DNA from: Plasticicumulans acidivorans
Lineage (GTDB): Bacteria; Pseudomonadota; Gammaproteobacteria; Competibacterales; Competibacteraceae
NCBI RefSeq assembly: GCF_003182095.1
Contig: NZ_QGTJ01000003.1
Coordinates: 372,001 to 436,000 of the forward strand
Length of the DNA: 64,000 nt
Direction of reading: 5' to 3'
Position numbers and translations under genes: made by a program. Position 1 is the stretch's first letter, and every line of letters starts with the position of its first letter. Positions 43,079-54,200 of the stretch are shown here, piece after piece. Under the pieces are notes generated by a model. The model was not told the origin of the DNA and ran no database searches. It saw only the letters and a list, made by a program, of their open reading frames with translations.

Positions 43079-44659
43079 TCACTCCCACTCGATCGTCGCC
43101 GGTGGTTTGCCTGAGACGTCGTACACGACCCGCGAAATGCCGTCGATTTCGTTGATGATTCGCCGCGAGACGAGGTCGAGGAAGTCGTAGGGCAGGTGTG
43201 CCCAGCGGGCGGTCATGAAGTCGATGGTTTCGACGGCGCGCAGGGCGATGACCCAGTCGTATTTGCGGCCGTCGCCCATGACGCCGACCGATTTGACCGG
43301 CAGGAAGACGGCGAAGGCCTGTGAGGTCTGGTCGTAGAGGCCGGCGCGGCGCAGTTCGCTGATGAAGATGTCGTCGGCGCGACGCAGCAGGTCGGCGAAG
43401 TCCTTGCGCACTTCACCGAGGATGCGCACGCCCAACCCCGGACCGGGGAACGGGTGGCGGTAGACCATCTCCGAGGGCAGGCCGAGTTCGACGCCAAGCC
43501 GGCGCACTTCGTCCTTGAACAGTTCGCGCAGCGGTTCGAGCAGTTTCAGGCGCATGTGCGCCGGCAGGCCGCCGACGTTGTGGTGCGATTTGATGACGTG
43601 GGCCTTGCCGGTCTTCGAGCCGGCGGACTCGATGACGTCGGGGTAGATGGTGCCCTGCGCCAGCCATTTGGCGGCGGTCAGCTTGTTGGATTCTTCCTCG
43701 AAGATCTCGACGAACAGGCGACCGATGATCTTGCGCTTGGCCTCGGGATCGGTGACGCCGGTGAGTTCGCGCAGGAAGCGCTCTTCGGCGTCGACACGAA
43801 TCACGCGCACGCCCATGTGCTGGGTGAAGGTCGACATCACCTGATCGCCTTCGTGCAGGCGCAGCAGGCCGGTGTCGACGAAGACGCAGGTCAGCTGTGT
43901 GCCGATCGCGCGATGCAGCAGCGCGGCGACGACGGAGGAATCGACACCGCCGGACAGGCCGAGGATGACTTCGTCATCACCGACCTGGTCACGGATGTTG
44001 GAGATGCTGTCCTCGATGATGTTGCCGGTGTTCCACAGCGCTTCGCAGCCGCAGATCTCCAGCACGAAGCGCGAAAGAATGCGCGCGCCCTGGCGGGTGT
44101 GCGTGACTTCGGGGTGGAACTGCAGCGCGTAGAAGCCGCGATCCTCGTCGGCCATGCCGGCAAACGGTGCCGATTCGGTGCTGGCGATGCACTTGAAGCC
44201 GGCCGGCAGCGTGCTGACGCGATCGCCGTGGCTCATCCATACGTCGAGGATGCCGTAGCCTTCGGCCGTGGTGTGGTCCTCGATGTCCTTGAGCAGCGGG
44301 GAATGGCCGCGGGCGCGCACCTGTGCATAGCCGAACTCGCGATGATCCGAACATTCGACCTGGCCGCCGAGCTGCTGCGCCATCGTCTGCATGCCGTAGC
44401 AGATGCCGAGCACCGGCACGCCGAGCGTGAACACCGCCTGCGGTGCACGCGGGCCGTCGTCGACGGTCACCGACTCGGGGCCACCGGAGAGGATGATGCC
44501 GCTCGGCAGGAAGTCGCGCACGTCGGCATCGTCGACGTCCCACGGGTGGATCTCGCAGTAGACGCCGATCTCGCGCACGCGGCGGGCGATCAGCTGCGTG
44601 TACTGCGAACCGAAGTCGAGAATCAGGATGCGGCTGGAATGGATGTCGCGGGTGGTCAT
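43079..44659 (-). CDS. guaA: GMP synthase (glutamine-hydrolysing)
   Basis: The 526-residue GuaA converts XMP, ATP and glutamine to GMP. It has a class I glutamine amidotransferase domain ([18 protein letters not shown], nucleophile Cys in LGICYGMQ, His-Glu in [10 protein letters not shown]). The ATP-pyrophosphatase domain has [15 protein letters not shown], and the dimerization domain ends IEWE. The ATG at 44659 matches the family start. It follows guaB with an 83-bp gap containing a hairpin. The 3' end is the att site of the island. Confidence 0.98.
   Translation of the reverse strand: MTTRDIHSSRILILDFGSQYTQLIARRVREIGVYCEIHPWDVDDADVRDFLPSGIILSGGPESVTVDDGPRAPQAVFTLGVPVLGICYGMQTMAQQLGGQVECSDHREFGYAQVRARGHSPLLKDIEDHTTAEGYGILDVWMSHGDRVSTLPAGFKCIASTESAPFAGMADEDRGFYALQFHPEVTHTRQGARILSRFVLEICGCEALWNTGNIIEDSISNIRDQVGDDEVILGLSGGVDSSVVAALLHRAIGTQLTCVFVDTGLLRLHEGDQVMSTFTQHMGVRVIRVDAEERFLRELTGVTDPEAKRKIIGRLFVEIFEEESNKLTAAKWLAQGTIYPDVIESAGSKTGKAHVIKSHHNVGGLPAHMRLKLLEPLRELFKDEVRRLGVELGLPSEMVYRHPFPGPGLGVRILGEVRKDFADLLRRADDIFISELRRAGLYDQTSQAFAVFLPVKSVGVMGDGRKYDWVIALRAVETIDFMTARWAHLPYDFLDLVSRRIINEIDGISRVVYDVSGKPPATIEWE
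43083..43097. other. att core at the guaA 3' end
   Basis: TCCCACTCGATCGTC encodes the end of GuaA (TIEWE) on the other strand and matches 21233-21247 at 13 of 15 bases. The guaA reading frame is complete, so the insertion preserved the gene. Confidence 0.7.
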
Positions 44660-44691
44660 GGCACAGCCTCGAAGGCACGGAGTGCGGAAAT

Positions 44692-44722
44692 GCAAAGGGC
44701 GGACACCTCGGCCCGCCCTTGC
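44692..44722. promoter_or_regulatory. Hairpin in the guaB-guaA gap
   Basis: GCAAAGGGCGG (44692-44702) pairs with CCGCCCTTGC (44713-44722) across a 10-base loop; read leftward it ends CCGCCCTTTGCATTTCC. It could lower guaA expression relative to guaB or stabilise the mRNA. The T-tract is weak. Confidence 0.5.
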
Positions 44723-44742
44723 GCTGCTTCGACGGGCGTCGT

Positions 44743-47848
<3,106 letters not shown>

Positions 47849-47856
47849 GCCCGGCC

Positions 47857-47878
47857 CCGTGAGCCCTGCGGCTCACGG
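47857..47878 (+). terminator. Hairpin after xseA
   Basis: Perfect 9-bp arms CCGTGAGCC / GGCTCACGG with a CTGC loop, 9 bases after the xseA stop. There is no T-tract, so it may be a weak terminator or mRNA-stabilising stem. Confidence 0.5.
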
Positions 47879-47942
47879 AAGTGGGTACACTGCGCCCCTG
47901 ATGGAGTGCCGCTAGCCGGCGTTTTTCTCAGGAGAGTTGCCA

Positions 47943-48185
47943 ATGAGTGGGCGCGTCATGCTGCTGCGAAGCGAAGTCGACAGCAGCCATTGCCACGTCG
48001 TATCCATCCCCGACCCTGTCGATGAAAAAGAAGCCGTCGGCCGCGTCAAGGCGCTGCTCGCTCAGGTGCAGGCGGAGAATCCGGATTTCTCCTGGGAACA
48101 AGATGTTGCTCCCCTGCTCGCGGCCAACGGTTTCGCGCCGCTGCCGCAGGTGCTGGGCCCCGTCTGGGACAGTCCAGCCGCCTAG
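47943..48185 (+). CDS. Small soluble protein of unknown function
   Basis: The 80 residues (SGRVMLLRSEVDSSHCHVVSIPDP, then a helix and a short Pro-rich end) have no signal peptide. The start follows AGGAGA by 7 bases, a strong ribosome site, which supports a real gene. No family recognised. It stands between xseA and the ABC exporter gene. Confidence 0.65.
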   Translation: MSGRVMLLRSEVDSSHCHVVSIPDPVDEKEAVGRVKALLAQVQAENPDFSWEQDVAPLLAANGFAPLPQVLGPVWDSPAA

Positions 48186-48287
48186 TCCGGCAACCGCAAC
48201 GATTCGCCACCGATCGGCAGCACGCCGCGTTCTATGCTGCACACAACAGCCGACGGGCGGGCAGCCGAACAGAGCCGGAACGACATC

Positions 48288-50096
48288 ATGGGAGCTTCAG
48301 CGGAACCGCCCGCTGGCGGAGTACGCATGCGTAGCTGGAAGGCGTTCCTGCAGGCTTTCATCACCCTGGCAGGCGCCTATTACAGCCATGAAGAAACCCG
48401 CTGGCATGCGCGTGCACTGACCCTGGTCCTGGTGTTACTGACGGTCGCTCAGGCCGCCGTCCCGATCAGTGTCAACGGGTGGTCCGAATACCTGTTCGAT
48501 GCGCTTGAACGGCGTGACCTGTTCACCTTCCTGCATGCACTCGGCTACCTGCTGCTGATCGTCGGCGGCAGCGTTGTCGTGATGACCGCACACCTGTACA
48601 TCAAGCGGCGGCTGCAGATCGGCTGGCGAGCCTGGCTGACGTCGCGCCTGCTCAACGAATGGCTGGACGCCAGCTGCATGCCCCATGTGCAGAGATCACC
48701 GACCGATGAAGACAATCCGGACGGCCGCATCGCCGAGGACGCCCGCATCAGCTGTGAGTACGCCGTCGACCTTGCGCATTCGGCGCTTTATTGCCTGCTG
48801 CTGCTGGTGAGCTTCACGCAGATCCTGTGGGGCCTGTCGGGAGCCCTGAGCATCCACCTCGGAAGTCTGAACCTGCCGCTGCCCGGCCATCTGGTGTGGT
48901 TCGCGCTGATTTACGGCGCGACCGGTACCGCCATCAGCCTGGTGCTGGGCCGTTCGCTGGTGCGCACGGCCAACCACCGCCAGCGTCGCGAGGCGGATTT
49001 CCGCTTCGGCCTGGTGCACACCCGGCAGAACACGCTGTCGATCGCGTTGCGCCAGTGCGAGCCGGACGAGCGCCGGCGCCTGTGGGCGCTGTTCTCGGTG
49101 GTGCTGCAGGCCTGGGAAAAACAAAGCGACGCGCTGCGTTCGCTGTTTTTCTTCAGCTCGGGCTGGTCGACGCTGTCGCAGACCGTTCCCTTCCTGGTCG
49201 CTGCACCGCGCTACATCGCCGGCACCATCACGCTCGGCACGCTGATGCAGACCGCGCAGGCCTTCCAGCAGATGATCGGCGCGCTCGCCTGGCCGATCGA
49301 CAACATGCCGAAGCTCGCGGAATGGCGCGCCTCGGTCGAACGCGTGCTCGGTCTGCATCAGTCCCTGCAACACAGCGAGCGCCCGTCGCCGGCGGCGCCG
49401 GGCAAAGGCATCGAGCTCGCCCTCGGCGAGACGCCCGCGCTGTCGCTCAACGGCCTGACGATCGAACAGCCGAACGGTCAAGTCTTGCTCGAAGACGTGC
49501 ACACGCAGATCCAGCCCGGCGACCGGGTGCTGATCTCCGGCGATCCCGCCACCGCCGTCAAGCTGTTCCGCGTCGTCGGTGGTCTGTGGCCGTGGGGGCG
49601 CGGGCGGGTCGAATTGCCCGAAGGTTCATCGATCTTTTTCATGCCACGCCGCCCGTACCTGCCGACCGCGACGCTGCGCGACGTCATCGCCTGCCCGCCA
49701 CAAGCCGAAGCAGTCGACGACGCGACCATCCGACAGGCCCTGCAGACGGTCGGGCTCAGCCGCCTCACGCCGCTGCTCGGCCGCCGCGGCGAGTGGGAGC
49801 AGGACCTCGATGCCGGCGACAAGCAGCGCATCGGTTTTGCGCGCCTGCTGCTGCAGCGGCCACACTGGATTTTCATCAACAATGCGATCGACGCCCTCGA
49901 CCCGGCCGGCAAGGCGCAGATGCTGGCACTGCTGCGTGAGCAGTTCCCTCAGGCCACCATCGTCACCATCGGTGAAAACGGCCTGCTCAGCGACTTCCAC
50001 GGCCGCCGGCTGACGATCACGCGCGCCGGCGACCGGGCTCACGTCATCGAACAACCCATCGCCGCGGCGCCAATCAGCCCCGAGCGTCACGAATGA
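48288..50096 (+). CDS. YddA/SbmA-related ABC exporter with degenerate ATPase motifs
   Basis: The ~602 residues comprise an ABC_membrane_2-type domain with about six helices (N-terminal ~330) and a C-terminal nucleotide-binding domain. Compared with YddA, the P-loop reads ISGDPATAVKLFR (near 415) without the GxGKS/T lysine-serine. The signature is LDAGDKQRIGFARLLL and Walker B ends FINNAIDALD (near 526), lacking the Asp-Glu pair. The overall fold is still clear (VGGLWPWGRGRVELP), so it may be a pseudo-ATPase half or use another energy source. The start could also be 48234. The end overlaps the convergent glycosidase gene. Confidence 0.8.
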   Translation: MGASAEPPAGGVRMRSWKAFLQAFITLAGAYYSHEETRWHARALTLVLVLLTVAQAAVPISVNGWSEYLFDALERRDLFTFLHALGYLLLIVGGSVVVMTAHLYIKRRLQIGWRAWLTSRLLNEWLDASCMPHVQRSPTDEDNPDGRIAEDARISCEYAVDLAHSALYCLLLLVSFTQILWGLSGALSIHLGSLNLPLPGHLVWFALIYGATGTAISLVLGRSLVRTANHRQRREADFRFGLVHTRQNTLSIALRQCEPDERRRLWALFSVVLQAWEKQSDALRSLFFFSSGWSTLSQTVPFLVAAPRYIAGTITLGTLMQTAQAFQQMIGALAWPIDNMPKLAEWRASVERVLGLHQSLQHSERPSPAAPGKGIELALGETPALSLNGLTIEQPNGQVLLEDVHTQIQPGDRVLISGDPATAVKLFRVVGGLWPWGRGRVELPEGSSIFFMPRRPYLPTATLRDVIACPPQAEAVDDATIRQALQTVGLSRLTPLLGRRGEWEQDLDAGDKQRIGFARLLLQRPHWIFINNAIDALDPAGKAQMLALLREQFPQATIVTIGENGLLSDFHGRRLTITRAGDRAHVIEQPIAAAPISPERHE

Positions 50097-51408
50097 ATGC
50101 GCGATACCAGCCGAACGAGGTCTTCGGCGTGCGCTGCTGCGTCGTGTAGTCGACGTGCACCAGACCAAAGCGCGGCCCGTAGCCTGAGCCCCATTCGAAG
50201 TTGTCGAGCAGCGACCAGACGAAGTAGCCGCGCACGTCGGCACCGGCCTGCAGCGCCTCACGCAGCGCGCCGGTGTAATCACGCAGATAGGCGACCCGCG
50301 CCGGATCGTCGACGGCGCCATCGGCCCCCACGCTGTCACTGCCGCCGGCACCGTTCTCGGTGACGTAGATCGGCAGACGGTAGCGCCGGCTCAGATCGAT
50401 CAGCTCGTCGCGGAACGCGGCCGGCCAGGTCGGCCAGCCGAGCGCCGAGCGCGGCGCATCCGCCGGGGCCTCGCCCCAGGCGAAGTTCCAGGTGCACTGC
50501 GGATCCGCCTTGGCAAAGATCGGTCCGTAATGATTGAGGCCGAACCAGTCCAGGCGCCGGCAGATCGTCGCCATGTCGCCGCCGCGCACGTAGGGTTCGA
50601 TCGCCGCGGCGATCTGCGGCGGGTAATGGCCGAGCAGCTGTGGATCGGGGAAGGCACGGTTCCAGTGCTCGTCGAGCAGGGCGGCGGCGGCGCGATCGGC
50701 GTCGCAGTCCTGCTCCGGCCACACCACCTGGCGGTTATGGATCGCGCCGATCGAGGCCTGTGGCAGCAGGTCGCGCAATACGCCAACGCCCAGGCCGTGG
50801 GCGAGATTGACGTGGTGAATCGCCCGCAGGTGTGCATCGCGGTCGGTGACCCCCGGCGCGCTCCAGTCGATGGCGTAGCCGAACAGGGTGAACACCGAAA
50901 ACTCGTTGAACGTCGCCCAGCGCTGCACGCGATCACCGAAGCGGCGGGCGATCAGCGCGGCATAGTCGGCGTACCAGCCGGCGCAGTCGCGGTTGGTCCA
51001 GCCGCCGAGGTCATCGAGCGCCTGCGGCAGGTCCCAGTGGTACAGGCACAGCCATGGTTCGATGCCGGCAGCGAGTACCGCATCGATCAGGCGATCATAG
51101 AAATCGAGTCCTTTTTCATTGACCTGTCCGCGCCCGCGCGGCAGCACCCGCGGCCAGGCCACGGAAAAGCGGTAGGCGCCGATGCCGAGTTCACGCATCA
51201 GCGCGACGTCCTGCGGATAGCGGTGGTAGTGATCGCAGGCCACGTCACCGCTGTCGCCATTGGCGATCTTGCCCGCCATGCGACAGCGGGTATCCCAGAT
51301 GCTCGGCGCCCGCCCGTCTTCGGCGACGGCACCTTCGATCTGATAACTCGACGTCGACACGCCCCAGACGAACTCACGGGGCCAGGAAAAAGCGGCTTCA
51401 GTCGGCAT
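50074..51408 (-). CDS. GH1 beta-glucosidase-type glycoside hydrolase
   Basis: The 444-residue GH1 enzyme has the acid/base Glu169 in TFNE, the nucleophile Glu351 in VTENG and family blocks FVWGVSTSSYQIEGA, LYHWDLPQAL and WSLLDNFEW. It is cytoplasmic and releases beta-linked sugars such as cellobiose. The start at 51408 follows GGAGC; the frame also has GTG at 51420. It is a single gene with no sugar transporter beside it. Its last 23 bases overlap the convergent ABC gene. Confidence 0.95.
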   Translation of the reverse strand: MPTEAAFSWPREFVWGVSTSSYQIEGAVAEDGRAPSIWDTRCRMAGKIANGDSGDVACDHYHRYPQDVALMRELGIGAYRFSVAWPRVLPRGRGQVNEKGLDFYDRLIDAVLAAGIEPWLCLYHWDLPQALDDLGGWTNRDCAGWYADYAALIARRFGDRVQRWATFNEFSVFTLFGYAIDWSAPGVTDRDAHLRAIHHVNLAHGLGVGVLRDLLPQASIGAIHNRQVVWPEQDCDADRAAAALLDEHWNRAFPDPQLLGHYPPQIAAAIEPYVRGGDMATICRRLDWFGLNHYGPIFAKADPQCTWNFAWGEAPADAPRSALGWPTWPAAFRDELIDLSRRYRLPIYVTENGAGGSDSVGADGAVDDPARVAYLRDYTGALREALQAGADVRGYFVWSLLDNFEWGSGYGPRFGLVHVDYTTQQRTPKTSFGWYRAFIRDARG

Positions 51409-51509
51409 GATGCGCTCCACGGCAGTGGCTATGCCGTGAATCTATGGCGGACCGCCCGAGCGTCAAGGACGCGGATCAAATCGCGCCGGCAGATAGCCGC
51501 CGGCTCATG

Positions 51510-51535
51510 AAAAAAGGCGATCCCGCGGGATCGCC
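51510..51535 (-). terminator. Intrinsic terminator of phaC
   Basis: GGCGATCCCGCGGGATCGCC (51516-51535) is a perfect 20-bp palindrome followed leftward by six T, 24 bases after the phaC stop. It is a strong leftward terminator; the right side (TTTTCG) also allows some rightward activity. Confidence 0.85.
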
Positions 51536-51558
51536 TTTTCGTCTGTCAGCGCAGCTGC

Positions 51559-53355
51559 TTACTTGACCAGACGCGCCGTCACGTACGAGCCCGGAGCGTT
51601 CTCGATCACCTTGAGCTTGCCATCACCCGGCTGACGCGGCGACACCTGCTCGCCGGTATTCGGCTTGACCCACTCCAGCCAGTTCGTCCACCAGGAACCG
51701 TCGCTCTTGCTCGCGCCCTTCAGCCAGGACTCCGGATCGGCCGACAGGTCGGCATTTTCCCAGTAGCAGTACTTGCCACCGGCCGGCGGATTGACGATGC
51801 CGGCAATGTGGCCGGAACCACCGAGCACGAACTTCACCGGGCCGCCGAACAGCTTCGGTCCCTTGAAGGTCGACTTCCACGGTGCGATGTGGTCTTCGAT
51901 CGCCGAGATGAAGTACACCGGCACCGTGACCTTACCCAGATCCAGCGGCACGCCCTTGATCGTGATACCGCCGTTCTTGCACAGCAGGTTCTGCTGATAC
52001 ATGCAGCGCAGATAGAAGCTGTGCATCTTCGCCGGCATGCGCGTGGAATCGGAGTTCCAGTACAGCAGGTCGAAGGGGAACGGCTCCTTGCCGAGCAGGT
52101 AGTTGTTGATGAAGAACGACCAGATCAGATCATTGGCTCGCAGCATGCTGAAGGTCGTCGCCATCTGGCTGCCGTCGAGGAAGCCCTGCTTTTCCATGCG
52201 CTTTTCGAGCATGGAGATCTGCTCTTCATCGATAAAGACTTCCAGCTCGCCCGGCTCGCTGAAGTCGATCATCGTGGTGAAGAAGGTGCCGCTGACGATG
52301 CGCTTGTCCTTCTTCGCCGCCATGTAGGCCAGCGTCGCGGCCAGCAGCGTACCGCCCAGGCAGTAGCCGGCGGCGTTGACTTCCTTCTCACCGGTCGCCT
52401 TCTCGATCGCATCGAGCGCTGCCAGCGGACCTTCGAGCATGTAGTCCTCGAAGTTCTTCTCGGCGAGCGAAGCGTCCGGGTTGACCCAGGAGATCAGGAA
52501 CACGGTGAAGCCCTGATCCACCCACCACTTGATCAGCGAGTTCTTCTCGCGCAGATCGAGGATGTAGTACTTGTTGATCCACGGCGGCAGCATCAGCAGC
52601 GGGCGCTTGTACACGTTCTCGGTGGTCGGCGTGTACTGGATCAGCTGCATCAGATCGTTCTGATACACCACCTTGCCCGGCGTGACGGCGATGTTTTCGC
52701 CGAGCTTGAACGCCGACAGGTCGGTCATGCGGATGTTCAGGCTGCCCTTGCCACGTTCGAGGTCTTCGAGCAGGTTCGTCAGACCCTTGAGCAGGTTCTC
52801 GCCACCGCTTTCGATCGTCGCCCGCAGCACTTCCGGATTGGTGATCGGGAAGTTGGTCGGGCTCAGCGCGTCGACGAACTGCTTGGTGTAGAACTCAAGC
52901 TTGCGCTTGGTGTGCTCGTCGATCCCTTCAACGTGCGTGACGGTGTCCTGCACCCACTGCGCGGTCAGCAGGTAGGACTGCTTGATGAAGTCGAACAGCG
53001 CGTTCTGCTGCCAGTCATCGTGCTTGAAACGCTTGTCCGAACGCGCCGGAGTCACCGCCGGTTCCGGCTTCTGGCCGAACAGCACCGCCGTGCCCTGCTG
53101 CCACAGCGTCATGTAGGTGTTCCACAGGCCGATCTGGGCGTTCACCAGCTGCGCGGGATTCGCCAGCAGGCGCTGGGTCATCTCCAGGAACGCCTTACCC
53201 ATGACCGGATTTTCGACCGCGGACAGGGCTTCGGCGGACTGGCGCTCCAGGAACTCGGTCACCAGGTGCTGACTCTTCTCCGCAATCTGGGTGACCGCTT
53301 TGGTCACTTCGACCGGATCGGGAATCTTCAGCTCGGGGGCAAGGACTTCGGCCAT
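51559..53355 (-). CDS. phaC: Class I polyhydroxyalkanoate synthase
   Basis: The 598 residues polymerise 3-hydroxyacyl-CoA at the granule surface. The lipase-like box GYCLGG contains the catalytic Cys332; the partner residues are in EDHIAPW (Asp) and GSGHIAG (His). The N-terminal ~200 residues match class I enzymes (ERQSAEALSAVENPVMGKAFLEM). The ATG at 53355 has AAGGAA upstream. It is downstream of phaP on the same strand, separated by a hairpin; no phaA, phaB or phaR is in the window. Confidence 0.97.
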   Translation of the reverse strand: MAEVLAPELKIPDPVEVTKAVTQIAEKSQHLVTEFLERQSAEALSAVENPVMGKAFLEMTQRLLANPAQLVNAQIGLWNTYMTLWQQGTAVLFGQKPEPAVTPARSDKRFKHDDWQQNALFDFIKQSYLLTAQWVQDTVTHVEGIDEHTKRKLEFYTKQFVDALSPTNFPITNPEVLRATIESGGENLLKGLTNLLEDLERGKGSLNIRMTDLSAFKLGENIAVTPGKVVYQNDLMQLIQYTPTTENVYKRPLLMLPPWINKYYILDLREKNSLIKWWVDQGFTVFLISWVNPDASLAEKNFEDYMLEGPLAALDAIEKATGEKEVNAAGYCLGGTLLAATLAYMAAKKDKRIVSGTFFTTMIDFSEPGELEVFIDEEQISMLEKRMEKQGFLDGSQMATTFSMLRANDLIWSFFINNYLLGKEPFPFDLLYWNSDSTRMPAKMHSFYLRCMYQQNLLCKNGGITIKGVPLDLGKVTVPVYFISAIEDHIAPWKSTFKGPKLFGGPVKFVLGGSGHIAGIVNPPAGGKYCYWENADLSADPESWLKGASKSDGSWWTNWLEWVKPNTGEQVSPRQPGDGKLKVIENAPGSYVTARLVK

Positions 53356-53486
53356 CGGAAATTCCTTCGTGTTTGAGGAGTGAACGGATCGTACCGACCG
53401 GGCCGGCCTTTCCGCAGACATCTGGCAGACCGTGAAAAGCGGCGAAAGGATCCACTGCCGTCGCTTTCCAGAACCCGAAATGAGGA

Positions 53487-53511
53487 AGCCGCCCGCAGGT
53501 GCCGGGCGGCT
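53487..53511 (-). terminator. Hairpin between phaP and phaC
   Basis: AGCCGCCC and GGGCGGCT pair around a 9-base loop; read leftward it is followed by TCCTCATTT. It lies 56 bases after the phaP stop and could limit read-through into phaC, giving high phasin and lower synthase expression. Confidence 0.6.
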
Positions 53512-53566
53512 CTCGATGTGAACCGCGCCGGAGATCGTGGCGCGGTGCAAGCCCGGCGCGGCTGGC

Positions 53567-54016
53567 TTACTTCTTCGCGACCAGAGACTTCAGCTCTTCC
53601 AGGCTCTCGTTGACGCGCTGGTTGATGACGGCGAAGGCTTCAGTGTTGGACTTGCTGACCATCTCGGCGAGCTCGCGGGCGTTAGCCAGAGCCTTCTCGA
53701 AGGCGTCCTTGGCCAGCTGAGCCTGCTTGGCGGTCAGCTCCTGCGGGTTGCTGCTGAGGGTGCTGAGATCCTTGGCCAGGGCGCTGACTTCGGCCATGGC
53801 CTGCGAAACGATCTCGGCCTGACGCTTGGCAACCGCCTGCATGCCTTCCAGGGCGACCTTGTTCGCCGTGGTCAGCGCTTCGACGTTCTTGCGCTGGCTG
53901 GCCATGATCGCTTCGACATCGACGCCAGGGATCTTGACATCGCCGAGCATCTTCGAGACGTCGAACTTGCTGAAATCGAACTTGGCAAAATCGGCAAACG
54001 GGTTGGACTGGGTCAT
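53567..54016 (-). CDS. phaP: Phasin, PHA granule-surface protein
   Basis: The 149-residue phasin-family protein is amphipathic and helical: NPFADFAKFDFSKFDVSKML at the start, then ASQRKNVEALTTANKVALEG with the phasin signature and an Ala-rich body. Phasins coat and stabilise granules. The ATG at 54016 has GAGGAG upstream. A sigma-70 promoter with PhaR-like sites precedes it. It is the first of the phaP-phaC pair. Confidence 0.93.
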   Translation of the reverse strand: MTQSNPFADFAKFDFSKFDVSKMLGDVKIPGVDVEAIMASQRKNVEALTTANKVALEGMQAVAKRQAEIVSQAMAEVSALAKDLSTLSSNPQELTAKQAQLAKDAFEKALANARELAEMVSKSNTEAFAVINQRVNESLEELKSLVAKK

Positions 54017-54100
54017 GACTACTCTCCTCGGAAAAACAGGTCGGAATAAACGGCTCAGGCCGTTCGAACTCAGGATGGTGCGCTGCACCATTGGTTGACG

Positions 54101-54150
54101 ATGCTATGCATGCTGCATTTTGCTGTCAACGATTTTTTTGCATTGCAGCA
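54101..54150 (-). promoter_or_regulatory. phaP promoter with PhaR-type sites
   Basis: Read leftward, TTGACA (54124-54129) and TAGCAT (54101-54106) are 17 bp apart, a good sigma-70 promoter. The spacer contains TGCAGCATGCA (54107-54117 reversed), and TGCTGCAATGCA lies just upstream (54139-54150). Repeated TGC/GCA elements are known targets of PhaR, which leaves DNA when granules form. The same kind of site fronts the patatin gene (214-240). Confidence 0.72.
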
Positions 54151-54200
54151 TTTCGCAAAACATACGGCCTGACATACCCATCTCGGCCTCACGGCCTCAC

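Larger units (their letters stand above)
21233..43097. mobile_element. Element 2: integrated IncQ/IncP-type mobilizable plasmid carrying Gabija and a restriction unit
   Basis: Bounded by two guaA-type att cores (21.9 kb). It contains an intact P4-type integrase, an AlpA-like gene, IncQ repA/repC with iterons, and an IncP-type oriT with traI, traJ, traK and trbJ/K/L. Its cargo is Gabija and the methyltransferase/nuclease unit. No coupling protein and no complete type IV secretion system are present, so transfer would need a helper plasmid. Confidence 0.75.

Noticed and set aside
51808..53376. Long rightward open frame opposite phaC
   Set aside because: phaC has all catalytic residues; the opposite frame has no recognisable domain and follows third-position GC of phaC.
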